Origin: Mesorhizobium sp. B2-8-5
Lineage (GTDB): Bacteria > Pseudomonadota > Alphaproteobacteria > Rhizobiales > Rhizobiaceae
Direction: 5' to 3'
Assembly (NCBI RefSeq): GCF_006440675.2
Contig: NZ_CP083951.1
Span: forward strand, 1,178,001 to 1,242,000
Length of the DNA stretch: 64,000 bases
Numbering within the stretch: position 1 is the first letter of the stretch; the number at the start of each line of letters is the position of its first letter. The position numbers were made by a program, and so were the translations under genes. Shown here in pieces: positions 45,600-57,073 of the stretch. The notes under the pieces were generated by a model that saw only the letters and a program-made list of their open reading frames with translations, ran no database searches and was not told the origin of the DNA.

Positions 45600-45734
45600 G
45601 CAATCGACTTTCGACCGGGGATAGCGGAAGCCGCGCCTCCGTGCTTGGAAAAATGCAGTAAGGTCAAAGATTTAGCCAGAGTTTTCGCTCGCGCCAACAA
45701 TCTGCGGCCTGTCAGACAAGAGAAAAGACGGTCC

Positions 45735-46295
45735 GTGGCCCAATCGTCATCGCCAATCTCAGCTGTCGCCGAACGCTACGCAGGCTCGCTGTTCGAGCTC
45801 GCGCTGCAGGACAATTCAGTCGCCAAGGTCGAGGCCGACCTCGGCGGCTTCGAGGCAATGCTCAATGACAGCGACGATCTCTCGCGGCTGATCAACAGCC
45901 CGGTGTTTTCCAGCGAGGACCAAGCCAAGGCCATCGCCGCCATCGCCGACAAGGCCAAGATCACCGGCCTGGTCGGCAATTTCCTGCGCGTGGTGGCCAA
46001 GAACCGCCGCCTGTTCGCGGTGCCCGGCATGATCAAGGCGTTCCGCCAGATCGCCGCCGACCATCGCGGCGAGGCGTCCGCCGAGGTCACCTCGGCGCAT
46101 GCGCTGACGGCCGCGCAGCAGGATGAACTCAAGGCGGCGCTGAAAGGCATCGCCGGCAAGGACGTGGCCATCGCCATGACCGTCGATCCGTCGCTGCTCG
46201 GCGGGCTGATCGTCAAGATGGGCTCGCGCCAGATCGATACGTCGCTCAAAACCAAACTCAATTCGCTCAAGCTTGCACTGAAAGAGGTCGGCTGA
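45735..46295 (+). CDS. atpH: F1Fo ATP synthase subunit delta
   Basis: A 186-residue peripheral-stalk subunit of F1. The N-terminal helical domain [20 protein letters not shown] and the C-terminal [22 protein letters not shown], the OSCP/delta hallmark, are both present. The best start is GTG 45735 ([15 protein letters not shown]); upstream in-frame codons from 45645 have no family match. Overlaps the atpA start by one base (TGATG), implying coupled translation. Confidence 0.95.
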   Translation: MAQSSSPISAVAERYAGSLFELALQDNSVAKVEADLGGFEAMLNDSDDLSRLINSPVFSSEDQAKAIAAIADKAKITGLVGNFLRVVAKNRRLFAVPGMIKAFRQIAADHRGEASAEVTSAHALTAAQQDELKAALKGIAGKDVAIAMTVDPSLLGGLIVKMGSRQIDTSLKTKLNSLKLALKEVG

Positions 46296-47824
46296 TGGAC
46301 ATCCGCGCCGCGGAAATTTCCGCAATTCTGAAAGACCAGATCAAGAATTTCGGCAAGGAGGCCGAGGTCTCCGAAGTCGGTCAGGTTCTGTCCGTCGGTG
46401 ACGGCATCGCCCGCGTCTACGGCCTCGACAACGTCCAGGCCGGCGAGATGGTCGAGTTCCCGGGCGGCATCCGCGGCATGGCGCTTAACCTCGAAGCCGA
46501 CAATGTCGGCGTCGTCATCTTCGGTGCCGACCGCGACATCAAGGAAGGCGACACCGTCAAGCGCACCGGCGCCATCGTCGACGCGCCTGTCGGCATGGGC
46601 CTGCTCGGCCGCGTCGTCGACGCACTTGGCAATCCGATCGACGGCAAGGGCCCGATCAAGGCAACCGAACGCAAGCGTGTCGACGTCAAGGCGCCCGGCA
46701 TCATCCCGCGCAAGTCGGTGCATGAGCCGATGTCGACCGGCCTCAAGGCCATCGACGCGCTGATCCCGGTCGGCCGCGGCCAGCGCGAGCTGGTCATCGG
46801 CGACCGCCAGACCGGCAAGACCGCCATCATCCTCGACACGATGTTGAACCAGAAGTCGGTGCACGACAACGGCCCCGAAAAGGAAAAGCTCTACTGCGTC
46901 TACGTCGCCGTCGGCCAGAAGCGCTCGACCGTCGCGCAGTTCGTCAAGGTGCTGGAAGAGCGCGGCGCGCTCGAATATTCGATCATCGTCGCCGCCACCG
47001 CGTCCGATCCGGCGCCGATGCAGTTCCTGGCGCCGTTCACCGCCTGCACCATGGGCGAATATTTCCGCGACAACGGCATGCATGCGCTGATCAGCTACGA
47101 CGATCTGTCGAAGCAGGCCGTCGCCTACCGCCAGATGTCGCTCCTGCTGCGCCGCCCGCCGGGCCGCGAAGCCTATCCGGGCGACGTCTTCTACCTGCAT
47201 TCGCGCCTGCTCGAGCGCGCCGCCAAGCTCAATGACGACAACGGCAACGGATCGCTGACCGCGCTGCCGATCATCGAGACGCAGGCCAATGACGTGTCGG
47301 CCTACATCCCGACCAACGTGATCTCGATCACCGACGGCCAGATCTTCCTCGAGACCAACCTGTTCTTCCAGGGCATCCGTCCGGCGGTGAACGTCGGCCT
47401 GTCGGTGTCGCGCGTCGGCTCCTCGGCGCAGATCAAGGCGATGAAGCAGGTCGCCGGCTCCATCAAGGGCGAGCTCGCGCAGTATCGCGAAATGGCCGCC
47501 TTCGCGCAGTTCGGCTCCGACCTCGACGCGGCAACGCAGCGTCTGCTCAATCGCGGTTCGCGCCTGACCGAGCTGCTCAAGCAGCCGCAATTCTCGCCGC
47601 TCAAGGTCGAGGAACAGGTCGCGGTGATCTTCGCCGGCGTCAACGGCTATCTCGACAAGCTGCCGCTGAACCAGGTCGGCAAGTTCGAACATGGCCTGCT
47701 CAGCCATATGCGCTCGGCCGGCAAGGACGTGCTCGACGCTATCCGCAAGGAGAAGGCGCTGTCGGACGATTTGCGCGCCAAGCTCAAGGCCGAGATCGAC
47801 GCCTTCGCCAAGACCTTCGCCTAA
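46295..47824 (+). CDS. atpA: F1Fo ATP synthase subunit alpha
   Basis: A 509-residue noncatalytic nucleotide-binding subunit of F1. [20 protein letters not shown] is the usual start; Walker [10 protein letters not shown] lies near 169 and the ATPase alpha/beta signature region is [17 protein letters not shown] near 370. Second gene of the atpHAGDC operon; the Fo genes lie elsewhere, as is usual in alphaproteobacteria. Confidence 0.99.
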   Translation: MDIRAAEISAILKDQIKNFGKEAEVSEVGQVLSVGDGIARVYGLDNVQAGEMVEFPGGIRGMALNLEADNVGVVIFGADRDIKEGDTVKRTGAIVDAPVGMGLLGRVVDALGNPIDGKGPIKATERKRVDVKAPGIIPRKSVHEPMSTGLKAIDALIPVGRGQRELVIGDRQTGKTAIILDTMLNQKSVHDNGPEKEKLYCVYVAVGQKRSTVAQFVKVLEERGALEYSIIVAATASDPAPMQFLAPFTACTMGEYFRDNGMHALISYDDLSKQAVAYRQMSLLLRRPPGREAYPGDVFYLHSRLLERAAKLNDDNGNGSLTALPIIETQANDVSAYIPTNVISITDGQIFLETNLFFQGIRPAVNVGLSVSRVGSSAQIKAMKQVAGSIKGELAQYREMAAFAQFGSDLDAATQRLLNRGSRLTELLKQPQFSPLKVEEQVAVIFAGVNGYLDKLPLNQVGKFEHGLLSHMRSAGKDVLDAIRKEKALSDDLRAKLKAEIDAFAKTFA

Positions 47825-47858
47825 CAACAAGCCGGACGCACGGGATCAGGTTTGAAGC

Positions 47859-48743
47859 ATGCCTTCATTAAAAGACCTTCGTAACCGTATCGCCTCGGTC
47901 AAGGCGACGCAGAAGATCACCAAGGCGATGCAGATGGTCGCCGCGGCGAAGCTGCGTCGCGCGCAGGAAGCGGCGGAAGCGGCGCGTCCCTATTCCGAGC
48001 GCATGGGCGCGGTTCTGGCCAACATCACCCAGGCGATCGGCGGCGGCGGCGATGCCCCGGCGCTGATGACCGGCACCGGCAGGGACGATGTGCATCTGCT
48101 CATCGTCTGCACGGCCGAGCGCGGCCTGTGCGGCGGCTTCAACTCGCAGATCGCGCGCCTCGCCCGCGACCACATCCGCCGGCTGCTGGCCGACGGCAAG
48201 CAGGTGAAGATCATCTGCGTCGGCAAGAAGGGTTTCGACATCCTTCGCCGCGACTACGCTTCGATGATCCTCGAGCGTGTCGACCTGCGCGAAGTCAAGA
48301 CTCTCGGCTTCGTCAATGCCGATGCGATCGCGCGCAAGATCATCCACCTCTTCAACGAGGGCGGCTTCGACATCTGCACGCTGTTCTATTCGCAGTTCAA
48401 ATCGGTGATCAGCCAGATCCCGACGGCGCAGCAGATCATCCCGGCGGCGCAGGCTTCGGCCGTCGCCGAAACGGGCAACGGCGCCACCGCTGTCTACGAA
48501 TACGAGCCGGAGCCAGGCGAGATCCTCTCTGACCTCATCCCGCGCAACATCGCCGTGCAGATCTTCCGCGCGCTTTTGGAAAACGCGGCCGGCGAGATGG
48601 GCGCCAAGATGAGCGCGATGGACAATGCGACGCGCAACGCCGGCGACATGATCAACAGGCTGTCGATCACCTACAACCGCCAGCGGCAGGCGCAGATCAC
48701 CAAGGAACTGATCGAGATCATTTCGGGCGCCGAGGCGCTCTAA
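47859..48743 (+). CDS. atpG: F1Fo ATP synthase subunit gamma
   Basis: A 294-residue central-stalk rotor subunit. It begins [29 protein letters not shown] (residues 1-25) and ends with the second long coiled-coil helix ([38 protein letters not shown]), both ends typical of AtpG. It lies 34 nt after atpA. Confidence 0.98.
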   Translation: MPSLKDLRNRIASVKATQKITKAMQMVAAAKLRRAQEAAEAARPYSERMGAVLANITQAIGGGGDAPALMTGTGRDDVHLLIVCTAERGLCGGFNSQIARLARDHIRRLLADGKQVKIICVGKKGFDILRRDYASMILERVDLREVKTLGFVNADAIARKIIHLFNEGGFDICTLFYSQFKSVISQIPTAQQIIPAAQASAVAETGNGATAVYEYEPEPGEILSDLIPRNIAVQIFRALLENAAGEMGAKMSAMDNATRNAGDMINRLSITYNRQRQAQITKELIEIISGAEAL

Positions 48744-48790
48744 TCACGCGCCGCGCGGGACATCCGGCGGACGGCGTGAACAACGGATAG

Positions 48791-50389
<1,599 letters not shown>

Positions 50390-50397
50390 TGAAGCGA

Positions 50398-50483
50398 ATA
50401 GGGAGTAGTGAGTAGTGAGTAGAGAATAGCGGTGTGATCCGGACGGTTGCGTCCCTTCACTACTGACTACTCACTATTCCCTA
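50398..50483. repeat. Inverted repeat of AGTAGTG units between atpD and atpC
   Basis: Left arm ATAGGGAGTAGTGAGTAGTG (from 50398, with reiterated AGTAGTG heptamers) and right arm about 50457-50483 (CACTACTGACTACTCACTAT...) are imperfect complements separated by about 35 nt. It fills nearly the whole 109-bp intergenic gap within the atp operon. It is repeat-like in composition and would form a stable hairpin in the transcript. Confidence 0.75.
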
Positions 50484-50498
50484 CCTGCTAAGTTTTAC

Positions 50499-50906
50499 AT
50501 GGCTGAAGCTTTCAAGTTCGAACTGGTCTCGCCGGAGCGGCTGCTCGTTTCCGAGCAGGTGGAGTCCGTGGTCATTCCGGGCGCCGAAGGCGAGATGACC
50601 GTGATGGCGCAGCACGCGCCGGTCATGACCACGATCAAGCCTGGCGTCGTCACGATAAAGACCGCGGGCGGCAAGGAAGAGCGCTTCGTCGTGTTCGGCG
50701 GTTTCGCCGACATCCTGCCTTCCGGCTGCACGCTTCTTGCCGAATCGGCGACGCATGTGAACGACATCGATCGCGCCGATCTGGCTCGCCGCATCCAGGA
50801 GGCCAAGGAAGACGCGGCCGACGCCAAGGACGACGAGAGCCGCAGCAAGGCCGAGCAGTTCCTCAGCCAGCTCACCACGCTAGAAGGCGCGCTGCTGCCG
50901 GCCTGA
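50499..50906 (+). CDS. atpC: F1Fo ATP synthase subunit epsilon
   Basis: A 135-residue rotor subunit with an N-terminal beta-sandwich (FKFELVSPERLLVSEQVESV, VIPGAEGEMTVMAQHAPVMT) and a short helical C-terminus (ADLARRIQEAKEDAADAKDD). Last gene of the operon, followed by a strong terminator. Confidence 0.97.
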   Translation: MAEAFKFELVSPERLLVSEQVESVVIPGAEGEMTVMAQHAPVMTTIKPGVVTIKTAGGKEERFVVFGGFADILPSGCTLLAESATHVNDIDRADLARRIQEAKEDAADAKDDESRSKAEQFLSQLTTLEGALLPA

Positions 50907-50931
50907 TTTCGGCTGCCGACAAGCGATCGAG

Positions 50932-50958
50932 AAAGCGGGGCCTGCCCCGCTTTTTTGT
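50932..50958 (+). terminator. Rho-independent terminator of the atp operon
   Basis: AAAGCGGGG (50932-50940), tetraloop CCTG and CCCCGCTTT (50945-50953) are followed by a T-run (TTTTTTG). It lies 26 nt past the atpC stop. Confidence 0.9.
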
Positions 50959-51095
50959 TTGCCCGTTTTTTCGTTTGCGAAACAGTCCCGAATGCGAACG
51001 GGGTCGACTATGCCCGCGCTGCAGGTAACGGATAGGCCGGCAAACAAGTGTGAAGCCGTCCCGGCTCACCATCCAGCCAATACCGGGCACAAACG

Positions 51096-52607
51096 CTATC
51101 GGGCGGTTCCACTCTCGTTGCCGATGCCGAGCGCGGCGAGAGCCAGCTTCGGGCCGCCCTGCTTGAAATGGACGAAATGCGTGGCGACAAATTCGATCAA
51201 TTTCCGCCGTTCCGCATGGCCCTTGGCAAAGCCGGCGAGATCGAACACGGCCGCCGTCATTTCTGCTGTCGGCAGATTGCGGCCGAACAGGTCGCCGAGG
51301 GCGGCATCGAGCGGATCGGTGAAATGGCCCTCCGGTAGGGTCCCGCCGCGCATGGCGCAAGCGGCGATCCAGGCGGCGACAACCAGCGACAGATGTTCCG
51401 GCAGCAGACCCGCTTCCAGCCGGGCGAGGGCGGAGGCGACGATGCGTTGCGGCAGTTTCTGGCTGCCGTCATTGGCAATCTGCGCGGTGCGGTGGGCGAG
51501 CGCGGTGTTGGAAAAGCGCGCGGCAAGCTCGGCCGTGTAGGCGCTTGTGTCGAGCCCGGCATCCTGCGGCAGCGTTGGGATGGCCTCCTGCCATAGCGCA
51601 TCGACGAATTGCCGGATCGACGGATCGGCAAAGGCGCGGTCGACGGTGGCGTGGCCGCTGAGCAGGCCGAGATAGGCGATGCCCGAATGCGCGCCGTTGA
51701 GCAGCCTCAGTTTCATGTCCTCGAACGGTCGCACGTCCTCGACCATGGTGACACCGAACTTCTCCCAGGCCGGCCGCCCGGCGGGAAAGCGGTCCTCGAT
51801 CACCCATTGCCGGAACGGCTCGGTCATCACCGGCCACGCGTCATCGAGGCCGAGTTCGCCGGCGATGCGGGCGCGATCGGTATCCGTCGTCGCCGGCACG
51901 ATGCGATCGACCATAGAAGACGGGAAGGCCACTTCATCGGCGATAAGGCCTGCCAACGGCTGGCTGCCGGAGCCTGTCTGGGCGTCGCGCAATTTCGCGA
52001 ACTCGATCAGCAGCCGATGCAGCGTCGCGCCGTTGGCCGGCAGGTTGTCGCAGCAGAGCACCGTGAAGGGCGGCGTGCCGGCGGCGCGGCGGCGCGCGAG
52101 CGACTCGGCGAGAAAACCATGCGCCGTCTTCGGCGATCCGGGGTTGGCGAGGTCGTGGACAATATCGGGATGCGCGCTGCCGAGCGCGCCGTCGGCTGCC
52201 CTGAGATAGGCCTTTTCGGTGATGGTGAGCGTGACGATGCGGGTGCGTGGGTCGGTGAGCGCGGCGAGCACCGCGCCAGGATCCTCCGGAGCGACGAGCA
52301 AGGACTGGATCGAGCCGATGACCTGCAGCCGTTCGCCGGCGCTGTCCCTGATTGCCAGCGTGTAGAGCCCGTCCTGCGGCTTGAGCGCATCGCGCGTGTC
52401 GGGACTGCGCAGCGAGACCCCGGCGATGCCCCAATCGCTCTCGCCGTCCGCCAGGCAGGCATCGACATAGGCGGCCTGGTGGGCACGGTGAAAGGCGCCG
52501 ACGCCAAGATGGACGATGCCGGGCGCGACGGACTTGCGGTCGTAGCGAGGCACCAGAATTTCAGCCGGCAGTTCCGCAAGGGTAGCATTGGACAGGCGGC
52601 CGCTCAT
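51096..52607 (-). CDS. uxuB: Mannitol dehydrogenase family protein, probable D-mannonate oxidoreductase (fructuronate reductase)
   Basis: A 503-residue NAD(P)-dependent polyol dehydrogenase. Rossmann part with IVHLGVGAFHRAHQAAYVD near 30; catalytic region FPSSMVDRIVPATTD and RLLNGAHSGIAYLGLLSGHA, whose Lys/Asn/His pattern (KLRLLNGAHS) is the family active site. Position next to uxaC makes fructuronate or tagaturonate the likely substrate; mannitol/arabinitol dehydrogenases share the fold. ATG 52607 (MSGRLSN) has GGAGA upstream; earlier in-frame starts near 52664 would lie in the operator region. Divergent from uxaC. Confidence 0.88.
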   Translation of the reverse strand: MSGRLSNATLAELPAEILVPRYDRKSVAPGIVHLGVGAFHRAHQAAYVDACLADGESDWGIAGVSLRSPDTRDALKPQDGLYTLAIRDSAGERLQVIGSIQSLLVAPEDPGAVLAALTDPRTRIVTLTITEKAYLRAADGALGSAHPDIVHDLANPGSPKTAHGFLAESLARRRAAGTPPFTVLCCDNLPANGATLHRLLIEFAKLRDAQTGSGSQPLAGLIADEVAFPSSMVDRIVPATTDTDRARIAGELGLDDAWPVMTEPFRQWVIEDRFPAGRPAWEKFGVTMVEDVRPFEDMKLRLLNGAHSGIAYLGLLSGHATVDRAFADPSIRQFVDALWQEAIPTLPQDAGLDTSAYTAELAARFSNTALAHRTAQIANDGSQKLPQRIVASALARLEAGLLPEHLSLVVAAWIAACAMRGGTLPEGHFTDPLDAALGDLFGRNLPTAEMTAAVFDLAGFAKGHAERRKLIEFVATHFVHFKQGGPKLALAALGIGNESGTAR

Positions 52608-52692
52608 GGAAGCCAGTCTCCGATCGGAAAACGACGGCAGCGACGTAACACCCGCTGTCACCATACACAATGGCCGCGTTCCGTTGGAAAGT

Positions 52693-52727
52693 CATCATAC
52701 AACTGCATAATATTTGTATGTTGACAT
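52693..52727. promoter_or_regulatory. Operator candidate of the uronate locus (uxuB/uxaC divergent promoter)
   Basis: GTCATCATACAA (52693-52704) and TTGTATGTTGAC (52716-52727) form an inverted repeat with 11 of 12 bases matched and an 11-bp centre. A promoter-like TTGGAA (52686-52691)-16 bp-CATAAT (52708-52713) reads toward uxaC through it, and TTGACA at 52723-52728 is a second -35 candidate. It lies midway between uxuB and uxaC, where the FadR-type GntR encoded at 57074 would be expected to act. Confidence 0.7.
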
Positions 52728-52772
52728 TATCTCTGACCGATCTACCAATAGCGAAGCCTTGGGAGGAGCCGC

Positions 52773-54176
52773 GTGGCCGCATTGACCGATCCGGACCTGC
52801 TATTCGCGCCGGAAACGCGATCATTGGCGCGCGACCTTTACGCCGGTGTGAAGGACCTGCCGATCGTCAGTCCGCACGGCCACACCGACCCGCGCTGGTA
52901 CGCGCTCAACGAACCGTTTCCCGATCCGGCGCAGCTCTTGATCGTGCCGGACCATTACATTTTCCGCATGCTGTTCAGCCAAGGCGTGCGGCTGGAGGAA
53001 CTCGGCGTGCCGACGCTCGACGGTTCGCCGGTCGAGACCGACGGCCGGGCGATCTGGCGGCGGTTCGCCGAACATTATTATCTCTTCCGCGGCACGCCGA
53101 CACGGCTCTGGCTCGACCATGTGTTCGAACATCTGTTCGGCATCGAGGAGCCGCTCACCGCGACCAGCGCCGACCGCATCTACGATACGATAGCCACGCT
53201 GCTGCAGCGCGACGACTATCGGCCGCGCGCGCTGTTCGAACGCTTCAACATCGAGGTGATCGCGACGACCGAAGGCGCGCTCGACGATCTCAAATGGCAC
53301 CGGACGATCCGCGACAGCGGCTGGAACGGCCGTGTCGTCACCGCCTACCGGCCGGACGCCGTGGTCGATCCCGATTTCGAAGGGTTTGCTTCCAATCTCG
53401 ATCGCCTCGGCGAGATCACCGGATGCAACACCGGAAGGTGGTCCGGCTATCTCGATGCGCATCGAAAGCGCCGCGCCTATTTCAAGGAATTCGGCGCGAC
53501 CTCGTCCGATCACGGCCATCCGACGGCCGAGACCGCCAATCTTTCCGACGTGGCGGCCGAAGATCTGTTCAACCGCATCCGGAGCGGCTCCGAGGATGAG
53601 CGCGAGCGAAAACTGTTCCGAGCCCAGATGCTGACCGAGATGGCCAAGATGAGCCGCGACGACGCCCTGGTGATGCAGATCCATCCTGGATCATGGCGCA
53701 ATCATTCGCCTTCTGTCTTCCAGAGATTCGGCCGCGACAAGGGCTTCGATATCCCGACCCGGACCGATTATGTGACGGCGCTGAAGCCGCTGCTCGACTG
53801 CGTCGGGCTGGAGCGCGACCTCACAATCATCCTGTTCACGCTCGACGAGACGAGCTATGCGCGCGAGCTTGCGCCGCTCGCCGGCGTCTATCCGGCGCTC
53901 AAGCTCGGGCCGGCCTGGTGGTTCCACGACAGCCCGGAAGGCATGCGCCGCTTCCGCGAGATGACCACCGAGACGGCCGGCTTCTACAACACCGTCGGCT
54001 TCAACGACGACACGCGCGCCTTTCCGTCGATCCCGGCGCGCCACGACGTCGCGCGGCGTGTCGACTGCGCCTTTCTGGCGCGGCTGGTCGCAGAGCATCG
54101 CCTCCGGGAGGAGGAGGCGCATGAGCTGGCGCGGGAGCTTGCCTACTCGCTTGCCAAGAAAGCGTACCGGCTCTGA
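52773..54176 (+). CDS. uxaC: Glucuronate/galacturonate isomerase
   Basis: A 467-residue cytoplasmic uronate isomerase converting D-glucuronate to D-fructuronate and D-galacturonate to D-tagaturonate. Family features: amidohydrolase fold with PIVSPHGHTDPRWYALNEPF near 32, TTEGALDDLKWHRTIRDSGW, MQIHPGSWRNHSPSVF and WWFHDSPEGMRRFREMTTE. GTG 52773 has GGGAGGAG 7 nt upstream. First gene of the eight-gene plus-strand unit. Confidence 0.96.
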   Translation: MAALTDPDLLFAPETRSLARDLYAGVKDLPIVSPHGHTDPRWYALNEPFPDPAQLLIVPDHYIFRMLFSQGVRLEELGVPTLDGSPVETDGRAIWRRFAEHYYLFRGTPTRLWLDHVFEHLFGIEEPLTATSADRIYDTIATLLQRDDYRPRALFERFNIEVIATTEGALDDLKWHRTIRDSGWNGRVVTAYRPDAVVDPDFEGFASNLDRLGEITGCNTGRWSGYLDAHRKRRAYFKEFGATSSDHGHPTAETANLSDVAAEDLFNRIRSGSEDERERKLFRAQMLTEMAKMSRDDALVMQIHPGSWRNHSPSVFQRFGRDKGFDIPTRTDYVTALKPLLDCVGLERDLTIILFTLDETSYARELAPLAGVYPALKLGPAWWFHDSPEGMRRFREMTTETAGFYNTVGFNDDTRAFPSIPARHDVARRVDCAFLARLVAEHRLREEEAHELARELAYSLAKKAYRL

Positions 54177-54213
54177 GCCAGAGCATCCGTGATTTTTGAA
54201 GGGAGGAAAGAAC

Positions 54214-55191
54214 ATGTTGCGTATTTCGAGATTGCTGGCGGCGACATTCGCCATCGGGTCCTTGATGATCGGCACCGCGCGGGCCGAAACCGTCCTGCGC
54301 TCTTCGGACACGCATCCGGACGGCTATCCGACAGTCGAGGCGGTCAAATATATGGGCGAGCTGATCAAGCAGCGCACCAACGGGCGCTATTCGATCGAGG
54401 TCTATCATTCGGCGCAACTCGGCGAGGAAAAGGACACGATCGAGCAGACCCAAGCCGGCGTCATCGACCTCGATCGCGTCTCCATGGGGCCGTTCAACGG
54501 CATTGTGCCGGAAACCGCTGTGCCGTCGTTGCCCTACATCTTCCGCTCGGTCGAGCATATGCGCCATGTCATGGACGGGCCGATCGGCGACGAGATCCTG
54601 AAGGCCTTCGAAGCGCATGACCTTGTCGGACTCGCCTTCTACGATTCCGGCGCGCGCTCCTTCTACAACACCAAGAAGGACATCGCCTCGATGGCCGACA
54701 TGAAGGGCATGAAATTCCGCGTCATCCAGTCGGACGTCTTTGTCGACATGGTGAACGCGCTCGGCGCCAACGCCACGCCGATGGCCTATGGCGAGGTCTA
54801 TTCGGCGCTGCAGACCGGCGTCATCGACGGCGCCGAGAACAACTGGCCGAGCTTCGAATCCGCCAAGCACTACGAGGTCGCCAAGCACTACACGCTGGAT
54901 CAGCACCAGATCGTGCCGGAGGTGCTGGTGATGTCGAAGGCAAGCTGGGACAAGCTCGCGCCGGAAGACCAGGCGATCGTGCGCCAGGCGGCCAAGGACA
55001 GCGTCGTCAAGATGCGCGAGCTGTGGGACGCGCAGGAAAAGAAGTCGCGCGACATCGTCGAGAAGGCCGGCGTCAAGGTCAGCGAGATCGACAAGCAGCC
55101 GCTGATCGACGCGATGAAGCCGGTCTACGACAAATATCTGTCGACTCCCGAGCTCAAGGACCTCGCCGCCCGTATCCAGGCGACGAAATGA
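54214..55191 (+). CDS. TRAP transporter solute-binding protein (DctP type), likely uronate specific
   Basis: A 325-residue periplasmic protein. A Sec signal peptide ([15 protein letters not shown]...GTARA, about 25 residues) precedes the DctP domain: [35 protein letters not shown], the carboxylate-binding region [20 protein letters not shown] and [16 protein letters not shown] 54214 is 4 nt after GGGAGGAAAG; a TTG six codons earlier overlaps that site. Gene context (uxaC, kduI, kduD, kdgF) points to hexuronates or unsaturated uronates. Overlaps the next gene by ATGA. Confidence 0.93.
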   Translation: MLRISRLLAATFAIGSLMIGTARAETVLRSSDTHPDGYPTVEAVKYMGELIKQRTNGRYSIEVYHSAQLGEEKDTIEQTQAGVIDLDRVSMGPFNGIVPETAVPSLPYIFRSVEHMRHVMDGPIGDEILKAFEAHDLVGLAFYDSGARSFYNTKKDIASMADMKGMKFRVIQSDVFVDMVNALGANATPMAYGEVYSALQTGVIDGAENNWPSFESAKHYEVAKHYTLDQHQIVPEVLVMSKASWDKLAPEDQAIVRQAAKDSVVKMRELWDAQEKKSRDIVEKAGVKVSEIDKQPLIDAMKPVYDKYLSTPELKDLAARIQATK

Positions 55192-55778
55192 CTGGGATGG
55201 GCAACGGGCCCGGTGGCACGGAGGTTTCCGCGCTGCCATCCAGCCGGTCGGGTCCGAAAGGGTTCTGGCTGCGGGTGGAACGGACCCTTTCTGGGCTTGC
55301 GCGGTTGGCGTTATGGGTCAGCGGCACCGGGTTGACGCTGATGACCGTCATCATCTTCTGGCAGGTTTTCTCGCGCTACGTGTTGAACCGCTCGCCGAGT
55401 TGGACCGAATCCTCATCCGTGCTGCTGATGGGCTGGTTCATCTTTCTCGGCGCCGCCGTCGGCGTGCGCGAGCGCACGCATCTCGGCTTCGACGTGCTGC
55501 TCTATGTCTTGCCTGCCTCGGCCAAGGCGGTGCTGCGCAGCATTTCCGATCTCGTCGTGCTGGCCTTCGGCGCCGGCATGATCGTCTATGGCGTACAACT
55601 GGCCAGGTTGACCTGGAACACGGTGATGCCATCGCTCGCCTTGCCTGGCGGCGTCAGTTTCCTGCCCGTCATCCTGGGTGGCGGGCTGGTCTGCCTGTTT
55701 TCACTCGAGCGGCTGGCGGGGCGCTTTGCCGGGCTGCCGGTCGATGCCGACATCTACGCAACCGGCGAGGAGCTTTGA
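55188..55778 (+). CDS. TRAP transporter small permease (DctQ type)
   Basis: A 196-residue inner-membrane subunit with four hydrophobic segments ([60 protein letters not shown] and [15 protein letters not shown]). [20 protein letters not shown] and [12 protein letters not shown] are the family signature. Start ATG 55188 overlaps the dctP-type stop by 4 nt. It pairs with the large permease that begins 3 nt after its stop. Confidence 0.93.
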   Translation: MTGMGNGPGGTEVSALPSSRSGPKGFWLRVERTLSGLARLALWVSGTGLTLMTVIIFWQVFSRYVLNRSPSWTESSSVLLMGWFIFLGAAVGVRERTHLGFDVLLYVLPASAKAVLRSISDLVVLAFGAGMIVYGVQLARLTWNTVMPSLALPGGVSFLPVILGGGLVCLFSLERLAGRFAGLPVDADIYATGEEL

Positions 55779-55781
55779 ACC

Positions 55782-57062
55782 ATGGCGCTGATCGTGCTTT
55801 TCGGCACTTTCGTCTTCCTGCTGGTTATCGGCACGCCGATCGCGTTCTGCCTCGGCGTCGCCAGCTTCGCGACGATCCTCACGATCGGCCTGCCACCCGT
55901 CGTGGTGTTCCAGCGGCTCAATTCCGGCGTCAGCGTCTTTTCGCTGATGGCCATCCCGTTCTTCATCTTCGCCGGCGACCTTATGGTTCGCGGCGGCATC
56001 GCCGCCCGCCTGGTGGCATTGGCCGGGTCCCTGGTCGGCCATCTGCGCGGCGGTCTGGGCCAAGTCAACATTGCCGCGTCGACCATGTTCGGCGGTATTT
56101 CCGGTTCGGCGGTGGCCGATGCCTCAGCCGTCGGCGGGCTGATGATCCCGCAGATGAAGGCGCGCGGCTACGGCGTCGACTATGCCGTCAACATCACCTC
56201 AGTCGGCGCCATCATTGCGCTGCTGATCCCGCCGTCGCACAACATGATCATCTATTCGATCTCGGCCGGCGGCCGCATCTCGATCGCGGATCTGTTCACC
56301 GCTGGCGTTCTGCCGGGGCTGTTGCTGGCCTTGTCACTGATGGTCACCGCCTATCTGGTGGCAAGCCGGCGCGGCTATCCGACGGAACCGTTTGCCGGTT
56401 TCGGCCGGACCTTGCAGTTGCTTGTCGCCGCCATTCCCGGGCTGATCCTGATCGGCATCATCTTTGGCGGCGTCCGATCCGGTATCTTCACCGCAACCGA
56501 AAGCTCGTGCATTGCCATCGTCTATGCTTTCCTGGTGACGTTGATCATCTACCGGTCGATGAGCTGGAACGATTTCGTCACCGCGACCACAGCGGCGGTG
56601 CGCACGACAGCGATGGTGTTGATGATTATCGGCTGCGCCGCGGCCTTCGGCTGGCTGCTGGCCTATCTCCGGGTTCCGGCAGCGCTTGTCGCGTTTTTGC
56701 AGTCCGTGTCCGACAACAAGCTGGTCATACTGCTTCTGATCAATGTCGTCCTGCTCATCCTCGGCACATTCATGGACATGTCGCCGCTCATCATTATCAC
56801 CACGCCCATCTTCCTGCCGGTGGTCATGGCCTATGGCGTCGATCCCGTGCATTTCGGCGTCATCCTGATCCTCAATCTCGGCATCGGCCTTTGCACGCCG
56901 CCGGTCGGCGCGGTGCTGTTCGTCAGTTGCGCCATCGGTCGCATTCCCATCTGGACGGCGATGCGCTCGATCTGGCCGTTCTATGGAGCTGCCTTCGCGG
57001 TGCTGATGCTTGTCACCTACATACCGGAAATCTCATTGTGGCTGCCGAGCCTGTTCCATTAG
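55782..57062 (+). CDS. TRAP transporter large permease (DctM type)
   Basis: A 426-residue inner-membrane transporter subunit with about 12 hydrophobic segments. Family motifs include VFSLMAIPFFIFAGDLMVRG, FGGISGSAVADASAVGGLMI, ALLIPPSHNMIIYS, LGTFMDMSPLIIITTPIFLP and GLCTPPVGAVLFV. It carries the Na+-driven uptake of the substrate delivered by the binding protein. GntR follows 11 nt later. Confidence 0.95.
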   Translation: MALIVLFGTFVFLLVIGTPIAFCLGVASFATILTIGLPPVVVFQRLNSGVSVFSLMAIPFFIFAGDLMVRGGIAARLVALAGSLVGHLRGGLGQVNIAASTMFGGISGSAVADASAVGGLMIPQMKARGYGVDYAVNITSVGAIIALLIPPSHNMIIYSISAGGRISIADLFTAGVLPGLLLALSLMVTAYLVASRRGYPTEPFAGFGRTLQLLVAAIPGLILIGIIFGGVRSGIFTATESSCIAIVYAFLVTLIIYRSMSWNDFVTATTAAVRTTAMVLMIIGCAAAFGWLLAYLRVPAALVAFLQSVSDNKLVILLLINVVLLILGTFMDMSPLIIITTPIFLPVVMAYGVDPVHFGVILILNLGIGLCTPPVGAVLFVSCAIGRIPIWTAMRSIWPFYGAAFAVLMLVTYIPEISLWLPSLFH

Positions 57063-57073
57063 GAGGGCACCAC

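Noticed and set aside
45776..47830. 684-codon minus-strand frame opposite atpH/atpA
   Set aside because: Antisense shadow of conserved ATP synthase genes; no start context or domain.
55313..57073. Long N-terminal extension in frame with the GntR gene
   Set aside because: It runs through dctQ and dctM in another frame; GntR homology and a good ribosome site begin at 57074.
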